Assembly (NCBI GenBank): GCA_000435635.1
Contig: FR882119.1
Span: 1-62,564, forward strand
Direction of reading: 5' to 3'
DNA: 62,564 bases
Origin: Prevotella sp. CAG:1320
GTDB taxonomy: Bacteria; Bacteroidota; Bacteroidia; Bacteroidales; Bacteroidaceae
The notes beneath the pieces were generated by a model. It was not told where the DNA came from and did no database searches. It saw only the letters and a program-made list of their open reading frames with translations. Position numbers and translations under genes: made by a program. Positions 28,237 to 34,562 of this stretch are shown piece after piece. How positions within the stretch are numbered: the stretch's first letter is position 1; each line of letters opens with the position of its first letter.

Positions 28237-28704
28237 ATGGGAGGAGGATATAACACGCAATTTGAAAGTTTTGGGCATGCTTTAGATGACCGCTTAGCCA
28301 GCCGAAGCATTTCACTCTCCGTTTCCATTCCCTTGTATAATGGTGGTACGTTAAAAAATAAATATAGGATTTCGCAGATACAAATGCAGAAACTCAAAGA
28401 GCAGAGAGAGTACGACAAGGCAGTTGCGACAGCGGATATCGTAAGAGACCTATATAATATCAATATAATCATAGAATCAATCAACAACTATAGGGAAACA
28501 TTGCGTCTGCTTAATGTGCAAATGGCCAACGTGAAATTGGCCATGGATTATGGAAGAATCAACATGGAGCAATACATCAGGCTGAAGTCACAGTATAGCC
28601 AATCGTATATGGCGTATCTGACGTTAATAAAGTCGTATTATATATGTATATACAAGTATAGATATCTCGCATTGTTTGATATTGAATCAAATGAAGAATT
28701 ATAA
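28237..28704 (+). pseudogene. C-terminal fragment of a TolC-type outer-membrane efflux protein
   Basis: About 155 residues correspond to the last third of a TolC-family protein: ISLSVSIPLYNGG (start of the second repeat, strand then helix), a long coiled-coil helix with KYRISQIQMQKLKEQREY, and a closing helix. Full TolC homologues have about 420-480 residues. A stop lies just upstream in frame and no signal peptide is present, so it cannot be exported as an outer-membrane channel. In related Bacteroidales clusters a TolC protein works with an ABC peptidase-transporter and an HlyD protein to export double-glycine leader peptides; it lies 53 nt upstream of such a peptide gene. Confidence 0.6.
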
Positions 28705-28835
28705 AAGGATGGTTACCATCCTGTCTGATAAGTTCAACTTTATAAACAACAACGCAAATGAAAGACTTAAAAAAAATGAAGTTGTCCATACCTACTTTGG
28801 ACAGCAGTGAGTGCAAGACCCTAATGGGCGGTGAT
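28701..28835 (+). repeat. Leader cassette copy 1 (direct repeat of 31020-31154)
   Basis: This segment, covering a 5' untranslated region and the first 26 codons of the next gene, is nearly identical to 31020-31154, 2319 nt downstream. Only 5 of the 78 coding nt differ, all within the first 8 codons; the next 57 nt are identical. Confidence 0.9.
28706..28722 (+). promoter_or_regulatory. Hairpin in the leader-cassette 5' region
   Basis: AGGATGG-TTA-CCATCCT is a perfect 7-bp inverted repeat 35 nt before the start codon. In the second copy (31025-31041) the innermost G-C pair becomes a G-T pair, so pairing is kept in RNA. Confidence 0.5.
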
Positions 28836-28916
28836 ATATACACAGAAGGCGCTCAAGACAATTGGGATTACAATTGGGAACAAATTTTTGACCAATTAGG
28901 TATCAAACATCCATAG
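28758..28916 (+). CDS. Short double-glycine leader peptide precursor
   Basis: A 52-residue protein. Residues 1-25 (MKDLKKMKLSIPTLDSSECK then TLMGG) are a class of double-glycine leader seen in Bacteroidales natural-product precursors: a basic N-terminus, a hydrophobic pattern, then GG as the expected cut site for a C39-type peptidase. The predicted 27-residue product DIYTEGAQDNWDYNWEQIFD... is acidic and rich in Trp and Tyr. Its tail (DNWDYNWEQIFDQLGI) matches the very end of the 264-residue protein encoded at 31077 (DNYNWHWDEFFDLLGL), so it looks like the long protein with its middle removed. No cysteines in the core. Not recognised as a known bacteriocin; secretion and signalling are inferences. 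Confidence 0.65.
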   Translation: MKDLKKMKLSIPTLDSSECKTLMGGDIYTEGAQDNWDYNWEQIFDQLGIKHP

Positions 28917-28950
28917 TCTACTTCAAAAAGTCAAGTAACTCACAACCCTG

Positions 28951-29017
28951 AAGTCCTATAATTATTTTCCCGTGCAATAAGACATTGAAATTTACGTTTT
29001 ACATAAATATAGGACTT
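28951..29017. other. 10-bp perfect inverted repeat, 47-nt loop
   Basis: AAGTCCTATA (28951-28960) and TATAGGACTT (29008-29017) bracket an AT-rich loop between the short leader peptide gene and the next gene. It could be a terminator-like or regulatory stem; no T run follows. Confidence 0.4.
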
Positions 29018-29032
29018 AAAATCTAGTCAATT

Positions 29033-29584
29033 ATGAAACAAACGATTATGAAACAAAACCTGAATAGGCTGTGTGTCCTATTGCTGTTGTGCGTGTTCAC
29101 TTCATGCCTGTATTCCCAGACAAAGCTCGTTTCCTCTCGATACCAACTGGAAAGAGTCAGTATGGGGAAAAAGGCCGACAAGAAAGAATGGTATGCTTAC
29201 CATCTGATAGACGATTATCGCGCTTTCCAGAAACAGATTTCAGACAATCATCTTGAAAGATTGTCTGCCGACAATGGCGTTTTTCTCTCTCGAGACGCAA
29301 GGAAAGCATTTGGAAAGAGTGTTTTGAGTGTTTTGGACAGGGAACTCTCCAACAAGGAAAAAGAGCGATTGGCTGAAAATAAATACTGGATATTCGTTTA
29401 TATGTCCGTAGATGCCAATGGAAAGATTCTTTTTGTAGAGCTGTCCTCAAATTGGTTGATGGAAGAAGTGATAAAAGCCAAGCACATGTCCAACATATTG
29501 CGTCAAGTAAAAAACATACCGATGAACGATATGAGGCCTTTCCCAGAGAATAGTTATATACGGTACATTGTAGTAAGGAGATGA
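29033..29584 (+). CDS. Secreted protein of unknown function with a TonB_C-like tail
   Basis: A 183-residue exported protein; either ATG 29033 or 29048 may be the start. The signal peptide is followed by LLCVFTSC, which could be a lipobox (Cys at about residue 25). The C-terminal third (IFVYMSVDANGKILFVELSS... then VKNIPM and YIRYIVV) has the rhythm of a TonB C-terminal or TonB_C-like domain: a strand, a VDxxGKI turn, a helix with conserved Pro and a last strand. That reading is tentative. It follows the short leader peptide gene, and a remnant of a close paralogue's start lies at 33657. Confidence 0.5.
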   Translation: MKQTIMKQNLNRLCVLLLLCVFTSCLYSQTKLVSSRYQLERVSMGKKADKKEWYAYHLIDDYRAFQKQISDNHLERLSADNGVFLSRDARKAFGKSVLSVLDRELSNKEKERLAENKYWIFVYMSVDANGKILFVELSSNWLMEEVIKAKHMSNILRQVKNIPMNDMRPFPENSYIRYIVVRR

Positions 29585-29631
29585 TGGAATGTGTTAGATG
29601 GGAATTTGTCGGGATTTTTAAATAATTGAGT

Positions 29632-30519
29632 ATGAAACTTGTTGGGAATCATCTTATATTGATATTGTTTTTTGTCATTCATCCTCTTGTCTCCCTTGGT
29701 CAGACAAGTTTTCAGATGACATATAAAGAAGGAGGATATTTCATCACCACGTCCATAAACAACCATGACAATACAGAAATATTTGTAGCATCTGGCTTTC
29801 ATGGGATTATCGTCAGTGAAGATGACTATGGCAGGTTGTTTGTTGACTCTTTATACCAAACCGTTGATTCAGACATCGCGGGGATTAAAGACTTCTATAG
29901 AAAGCATCCTGTCAGCAAAGTCAAATATGGCAAGGTCTCTATTGGGGACTTAAGCTATCAAGGCAATATCTATGTGGTGGATAAATGGAGTAAGATAAAT
30001 ATTCCTATGTATCTGCTGAAAAACGAGAAGGATACAACAGCTCATTTGGTGCGCCTGGATTTTGATCAAGAAACGCTCGATTTTGTCAGGCAAGAGGCCA
30101 TAAGTAAAACAAACATGCATCAATATAAAATGGTGGAATCGTCTCCCCTGCCTATCATCGAGACAACATTGTTCCTCTCAGATACATACGGACATCTGGG
30201 CAGTATTGAAGGGAGGTTTCTTTTTAATCTTAACAGTGGTTCTCCGCTGTATCTTTGCGTCAGGAATCCTTCTGCGCTAAATTTCATAAGAAAGAACAAA
30301 TTTAGGATACTTCCCGCCCAAGACAAGGCCGGTAATGAAGTCGGAAAAGGGATTCTTGCCGCAGTCTGCCAAGTTGGAGAGCGGAAAAGAAGAAAGGTCG
30401 CAATTGGAGTAGGCGGGAGAATGAACTTGCCAAATGTTCTCGGGTGTATAGGCCCTTCCATGTTTCGCAAAAGCTGTGTGATTATTGACTCGAAGAACCA
30501 TATCATTTATTACGAATAA
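29632..30519 (+). CDS. Secreted retropepsin-like protein lacking catalytic aspartates
   Basis: A 295-residue exported protein with a signal peptide ending near SLGQ. It looks like two retropepsin-type halves. The first has ITTSINNHDNTEIFVASG (residues 39-55), where DTG/DSG would be expected at 'VASG'. The second has RFLFNLNSGSPLYL (195-208), which fits the flap-plus-active-site strand FLLDTGS with Asp replaced by Asn201. The closing LGCIGPSMFRKSCVIIDS resembles the retropepsin 'G-x-x-G...F..VIIDY' end. If right, neither active-site Asp is present, so it would bind rather than cut. ATG 29632 is preferred to a TTG two codons earlier. Function unknown. Confidence 0.5.
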   Translation: MKLVGNHLILILFFVIHPLVSLGQTSFQMTYKEGGYFITTSINNHDNTEIFVASGFHGIIVSEDDYGRLFVDSLYQTVDSDIAGIKDFYRKHPVSKVKYGKVSIGDLSYQGNIYVVDKWSKINIPMYLLKNEKDTTAHLVRLDFDQETLDFVRQEAISKTNMHQYKMVESSPLPIIETTLFLSDTYGHLGSIEGRFLFNLNSGSPLYLCVRNPSALNFIRKNKFRILPAQDKAGNEVGKGILAAVCQVGERKRRKVAIGVGGRMNLPNVLGCIGPSMFRKSCVIIDSKNHIIYYE

Positions 30520-30520
30520 A

Positions 30521-30545
30521 AGCCATGCCATCTTGGCTCTTTTCA
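30521..30545 (+). terminator. Short hairpin with T run
   Basis: AGCCA/TGGCT stem right after the stop of the retropepsin-like gene, followed by CTTTTC. Confidence 0.45.
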
Positions 30546-30616
30546 TTAACGGGCAAGGTCTTGGAACATTGCCGGCTATCCATCCGCTTAAAGGGGGCGA
30601 GGACATGAATTAAACT

Positions 30617-30660
30617 GTGTCGGCAAAGTATAAAACATCCACTTTGCCAGCACGGTTTTT
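30617..30660 (+). terminator. Hairpin with T run
   Basis: Perfect GGCAAAGT / ACTTTGCC stem, extended by outer GTG/CAC, followed by GGTTTTT. It lies in the 557-nt gap before leader cassette 2. Confidence 0.5.
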
Positions 30661-30720
30661 ACTATAAAGCAACTTGATTTGGAAGGTGGCCAAATGCCCT
30701 GCTGAAGGCCTTCCAAGTAA

Positions 30721-30797
30721 TCTATAGAGATGGGGTCATGTGATCTATAGAAGCGAAGTGAGGTGGTCTATAGAAATGATAGGAAATATTCTATAGA
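30721..30797. repeat. 23-nt-period array of TCTATAGA palindromes
   Basis: TCTATAGA starts at 30721, 30744, 30767 and 30790, exactly 23 nt apart, with 15 variable nt between copies. The DNA around it (30671-30701 and 30862-30899) is related to 33790-33822 and 33833-33870, with the array apparently inserted between the two related parts. Confidence 0.8.
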
Positions 30798-31019
30798 GCA
30801 CTTAAGACTCCAAAATAAAGTGCGATAAAACGCATCCGAACGGAAGAAAAAGCATTGCTTTCCGCCCATTTCCACCTTATTATGCCATTTAACTCAAATC
30901 GGTCATTAGACCGCATGAAGTAACTTCCACTCTTGGCAAATCACGAGGCCAAGGTTAGGGGCATTCTATATTTATAGGTGTATGAGTGACCTTTGGGTCC
31001 AGCAACAGCTTGCAGAGAT

Positions 31020-31154
31020 ATAAAAGGATGGCTATCATCCTGTCAAATAAGTTCAACTTTATAAAAAACAAAGCAAATGAAAGACTTGAAAGTTTTGAAG
31101 TTGTCCATACCTACTTTGGACAGCAGTGAGTGCAAGACCCTAATGGGCGGTGAT
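31020..31154 (+). repeat. Leader cassette copy 2 (direct repeat of 28701-28835)
   Basis: Same 5' hairpin, same spacing to the ATG (52 nt from the hairpin) and the same leader codons as copy 1. Homology ends right after the codons for Gly-Gly-Asp, at the predicted processing site. Confidence 0.9.
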
Positions 31155-31871
31155 GGTTATGGTTATGATGTCATTGGAGGGGACCTTCAAGAATGTGTCA
31201 TAACAGCAGACGGTTACAGGCCTGACCACTCTGATTACGACTATCAAGATGACACCCTTGATGATGAACAAAATGATTACGGCTATGACCATGATTACGA
31301 TAATAGCCATGATAATGATTATAACGTACCAGACCAATTGAAAGGAACATTTGAAAAGTTGCCGGAAAAAATACAAGATTTCTTGAAGGCAAATAACATT
31401 AAAATAATTTATGATCCCAATTATAAAAATGGAAGTGGAGGCCCTGCGTCATATTTTTCCGAGGATAAATCCATAAAAACCTCCTCATTAGATGATAACA
31501 TATTGTTACGAGAAGTCATTCACGCCGTTCAAGACGCAATGGGGTCACTAGATGGCATGTCACATTCTGCCGAAGAATTCCAAGAAAAAGCGTTAGGGGA
31601 TTTGGCAAGCTATTTTAATGGTGTTATTAATGAGAATGGAGGATGTGGCTTTACTTTAGATTTTAGTGACGGAAATTCCAGTTGGTCGGAATTTGTAGGA
31701 AGTTGTTTCGATGATGATGATAATTTTGATAGAGATGCATTCAAGGAGGGCATAATGGACTTCTTTGATATATTCCAAGATACCCACTCCAATGTTTCTG
31801 GATACAATGATTCTTTAGAGGATAATTATAACTGGCATTGGGATGAGTTCTTTGATTTGCTAGGTTTGTAG
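31077..31871 (+). CDS. Large double-glycine leader protein with degenerate zincin-like domain
   Basis: A 264-residue protein. Residues 1-25 are the same leader as at 28758, ending TLMGG. Residues 26-85 are extremely rich in Asp and Tyr. Residues 90-240 look folded: FEKLPEKIQDFLKANNIKI, then LLREVIHAVQDAMG, where Arg145-Glu146-x-x-His149 occupies the place of a zincin HExxH with the first His replaced, and SAEEFQEKALGDL as a possible third-ligand helix. The tail DNYNWHWDEFFDLLGL matches that of the short precursor. No signal peptide, so export would depend on the leader. Cys40, Cys190 and Cys210 follow the cut site. Function unknown; a binding or immunity role is as possible as a toxin role. 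Confidence 0.6.
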   Translation: MKDLKVLKLSIPTLDSSECKTLMGGDGYGYDVIGGDLQECVITADGYRPDHSDYDYQDDTLDDEQNDYGYDHDYDNSHDNDYNVPDQLKGTFEKLPEKIQDFLKANNIKIIYDPNYKNGSGGPASYFSEDKSIKTSSLDDNILLREVIHAVQDAMGSLDGMSHSAEEFQEKALGDLASYFNGVINENGGCGFTLDFSDGNSSWSEFVGSCFDDDDNFDRDAFKEGIMDFFDIFQDTHSNVSGYNDSLEDNYNWHWDEFFDLLGL

Positions 31872-32178
31872 ATTTCTATTCCCTAGATTTGCTTTTGTGA
31901 GTAATCACATATTACTTATGAGTATAAGTCTTGTGGGTAGGCTTGCGACTACCCACATGCTGATGGCTATCATTAAAGAGTGAAATGGCATGGTCTGAAT
32001 AAATGCGAAAATAAACTTAGATTGGTGAATAATTCGATTATATTAAACCAATTTGTTATAGCACAATTGGCTCATCTATAAGGGCAATAATTCTCCAGTC
32101 TATTCGTTACAAATCTAGATAGACGTTTTACTCTTGTGATTCATCATATGGTAAGAAATCGTGATTTTAAATACTGCT
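31872..32178. other. Intergenic stretch with a stem but no gene
   Basis: An 8-bp perfect stem GTGGGTAG/CTACCCAC (31933-31956) lies 61 nt after the large leader-protein gene and may end its transcript, though no T run follows. CCAATT...AATTGG near 32050-32073 is a second weak inverted repeat. Nothing else was seen. Confidence 0.4.
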
Positions 32179-32745
32179 ATGAAATATCTGATTATTAGTT
32201 TGTTCTTATTCCTGTGGGGACATTTTCCCTTAAGCGGTCATCCTTGCCATATCGGTACGGGAGAATGCAATAATATTGTATTAGGACAAAAGGATAGTGT
32301 GTTGCGTGAGCGTATTTACTCGAATAGATTTGAACGCATCAGCATAGTACACGCAAGAGAAGAAAGCTTAACAGACTTGAAAAGAGCCGAGTTTTGGGAA
32401 ACTAATGAATATGCCACGAGGCAAAAAAGTATATTTGAACAAATGGAATATAACATCATAAAGCAAATTCCTGTCCGAATATTAAACAAGGCTTTGAAAC
32501 ATAAGGCTAGTCCTATTCTCTGTAGGTTAATAATCACGCCGCATAATGGCCTCGTTAAAAAAGTTTCCTTCCGGACGGAATATGAAATTTCATCATATTT
32601 TACAAACGAGGATATCTTGAACTTTGAGAACATTGTATTAAACACAAAATTTACGCCAGAACATTTAACTACTGGTGATTTTGTGGTGTATTATTGGCCT
32701 ATTCATCAAAAAACAATAAGGGAATATCTTGATTCCAAGAAATAA
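32179..32745 (+). CDS. Exported protein of unknown function
   Basis: A 188-residue protein beginning with a signal peptide (MKYLIISLFLFLWGHFPLSG). The body is charged; the C-terminal part (CRLIITPHNGLVKKVSF..., then FENIVLNTKFTPEHLTTGDFVVYYWPI) has the same strand-turn-helix-strand rhythm as the protein at 29033, so the two may be distant members of one TonB_C-like family. ATG 32179 is preferred to GTG 32161 because it opens the signal peptide. Low GC, like the rest of this island. Confidence 0.5.
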   Translation: MKYLIISLFLFLWGHFPLSGHPCHIGTGECNNIVLGQKDSVLRERIYSNRFERISIVHAREESLTDLKRAEFWETNEYATRQKSIFEQMEYNIIKQIPVRILNKALKHKASPILCRLIITPHNGLVKKVSFRTEYEISSYFTNEDILNFENIVLNTKFTPEHLTTGDFVVYYWPIHQKTIREYLDSKK

Positions 32746-32767
32746 CCCATGTGGAATATACATTTAC

Positions 32768-33640
32768 ATGAAAAAAGCTAAGCATTTATTCATCATCTTC
32801 TGCCTGTTATCAACTTGCACAGGGTGCTTCGCCCAGCGGGAATACTCGGAGGTAAAGAACCTCTTTTGTTCCAATGCCACGACACATTGGCGATTGGCTG
32901 ACACTGAAGAGAATCTTGGCTTCCTGTTGGAGCCTTTGAATGAATTGAGGCTGGACGAAAACTATGTCTTGGCCGACTTCAGGAAAAAGTGGGATATACG
33001 CACCAGGCCCAAGGACATTTCCTCGCTGCGTCTGTACGTGCGTCCCGCTAAAGGGAAACTCCCAAAGAAGAAATGTTACGACAAGGAGTACGCCCGCTAT
33101 CTGGAAAGCAAAAAGGAGAACAAGGCATACACTGAGAGTGATAGCTGTGTTTCCTATATTTGGCCGTACAAGAAAATCCGCTTGACAGGAACGCAAATGA
33201 GCATTTGGCAGGCGTTTCTCCTTTATTGGTCCCAATATTATGTGGGGATGAGGAACGAGGCCAACTATGGAAAAGAATACATCATAGCATCAGCCGCGGA
33301 CGTGGACTCGGTTGTCTCCCTCATGCGCAACGCATGGGAGTCTGATTATTTCCATGGTAAAATTGACACTACAAAGATAACCAAGTGGGGGGCACGAAAG
33401 ATTAATGAGATGAAAATAGCCCTTGACTCCTTGCGGGAAATCAAGGCAAAGAACCTGGCCCCCACCTTTAAATATGACGCCAACGATGTCACGATTGAGC
33501 ACTATGTGTTTGGCGAGTTTTACGGATTGGCAAAACGCAGAACGACCCTGCGTCTATCTCCAAAACGGCATTTCGTCAAAGACATTGAAGGGAAGCCCCG
33601 CATACTTATAGCCAAGTACAGTCGAATGGTTTTTTACTAA
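32768..33640 (+). CDS. Exported (probable lipoprotein) protein of unknown function
   Basis: A 290-residue protein. The signal peptide MKKAKHLFIIFCLLSTCTGC ends in a lipobox-like LSTCTGC. The remaining sequence is mixed alpha/beta with many aromatic and basic residues and no motif I recognise. It starts 22 nt after the preceding gene, so the two probably form an operon with the large leader protein upstream. Confidence 0.5.
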   Translation: MKKAKHLFIIFCLLSTCTGCFAQREYSEVKNLFCSNATTHWRLADTEENLGFLLEPLNELRLDENYVLADFRKKWDIRTRPKDISSLRLYVRPAKGKLPKKKCYDKEYARYLESKKENKAYTESDSCVSYIWPYKKIRLTGTQMSIWQAFLLYWSQYYVGMRNEANYGKEYIIASAADVDSVVSLMRNAWESDYFHGKIDTTKITKWGARKINEMKIALDSLREIKAKNLAPTFKYDANDVTIEHYVFGEFYGLAKRRTTLRLSPKRHFVKDIEGKPRILIAKYSRMVFY

Positions 33641-33656
33641 TCTAATTCCCGTTATT

Positions 33657-33695
33657 ATGAAACAAAATATGAATAGACTTTATTTAAATGTATGA
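33657..33695 (+). pseudogene. Remnant of a paralogue of the gene at 29033
   Basis: A 12-codon frame reads MKQNMNRLYLNV and stops. It matches the MKQNLNRL start of the protein at 29048, so a second copy of that gene probably once followed here and was lost. Confidence 0.45.
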
Positions 33696-33721
33696 GACCC
33701 AATACGCTTTTTGCCATGAAC

Positions 33722-33805
33722 ACAACTTGAATTGCTTCTCGAAATAACTTATTTCCCTGGGCAAAACAATTTATTTCCCTGGGCGAAATAACTTGATTTG
33801 GGAGG
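33722..33805. repeat. 22-nt-period array of AAAATAACTTATTTT-type palindromes
   Basis: Four degenerate units centred on AA(C/T)TT at 33724, 33746, 33768 and 33790, exactly 22 nt apart. The last runs into a segment related to 30671-30701. Confidence 0.75.
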
Positions 33806-33940
33806 CGGCCAAAGTACCCTGCGACATTGCCATCCGCTCATTTTCACTTTGATATGCCATTTGGCTTGAGATGGGCGAAAGCCAACCATGATGATGCTCT
33901 ATGCGGGCTGATGACCTTCTGGTGGCAAGAGCCACGCCAA

Positions 33941-34318
33941 CTAGGTTTTGGCTCGTGCCTTTTTCCTGTCGCTCATGATGGAATCCATGTTTTCTTTCGC
34001 CCATCCGGTCAGTGCGTTGATGTAAGGCAAGAGGGAGTAGGCGCGCGGTGTCAAGGCATATTCCACCCTGGGCGGCACTTCTGGGTAGACGGTGCGGGTG
34101 ACGTAGCCATCCTCTTCCAGTGTGCGCAGCGTCACGGTCAACATCTTTTGCGATATGTCGGGTATCGACCTTTGCAGCTCCTTGAAGCGGATGTTCTCCT
34201 TTTTCGCTTGGTCTAGCGTGTAAATGACCACGAGCGACCACTTGTCACATATCCTTGCCAGGATGTTCCTGATGGGACACTCGGGAAACGCCGTGCTTTC
34301 TATTGTCGTTCTGTCCAT
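33941..34318 (-). CDS. HxlR-family transcriptional regulator
   Basis: A 125-residue winged-helix regulator. The HxlR pattern is clear: an N-terminal CPIRNILARICDKWSLVVIYTL (with the conserved Cys and the W-S/T-L-x-I-L helix), RFKELQRSIPDISQKMLTVTLR as recognition helix, LEEDGYVTRTVYPEVPPRVEYAL as wing, and YSLLPYINALTGWA. The single N-terminal Cys suggests redox or electrophile sensing, as in YodB/HypR, but this is inference. Start at 34318 (MDRTTIES). Divergent from the secreted metallo-beta-lactamase-like gene, which it may control. Confidence 0.88.
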   Translation of the reverse strand: MDRTTIESTAFPECPIRNILARICDKWSLVVIYTLDQAKKENIRFKELQRSIPDISQKMLTVTLRTLEEDGYVTRTVYPEVPPRVEYALTPRAYSLLPYINALTGWAKENMDSIMSDRKKARAKT

Positions 34319-34344
34319 AGCGTGTTGGTTTTCAGATTGGTCTA

Positions 34345-34375
34345 CAAAGGTAAGCAAAACTCTTCAAGTAGGCAA
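34345..34375 (-). promoter_or_regulatory. Promoter of the HxlR gene
   Basis: Minus strand TTG (34375-34373), 20 nt, TACCTTTG (34352-34345). Confidence 0.6.
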
Positions 34376-34429
34376 ATGTCTTTTTAGATTTTTTTACTTT
34401 TTCGTAACCGCTTTATATTCAACAATGCT

Positions 34430-34445
34430 TACTTCTAGGTAAGTA
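34430..34445. promoter_or_regulatory. Candidate HxlR operator
   Basis: TACTTCTAGGTAAGTA is a 16-bp inverted repeat (TACTT...AAGTA) midway between the two divergent promoters; related half-sites GTAAG and AAGTAGG occur within the HxlR promoter. Confidence 0.4.
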
Positions 34446-34492
34446 TCTTCCATGCTGGTGCCTACTTGCGGGAAAGAAAAAGCCGCACTAAA

Positions 34493-34524
34493 TTCGCGGT
34501 GTAAACGATAGAAGGTTACCTTTG
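34493..34524 (+). promoter_or_regulatory. Promoter of the metallo-beta-lactamase-like gene
   Basis: TTCG (34493-34496), 20 nt, TACCTTTG (34517-34524), about 38 nt before the start codon. Confidence 0.5.
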
Positions 34525-34562
34525 GAGAGTGACCTTTTGGTATTCACTAATAATGTTGGAAA

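Noticed and set aside
28951..29017. Phase-variable promoter inversion
   Set aside because: Arms of only 10 bp, a 47-nt loop and no promoter inside; kept only as a low-interest inverted repeat.
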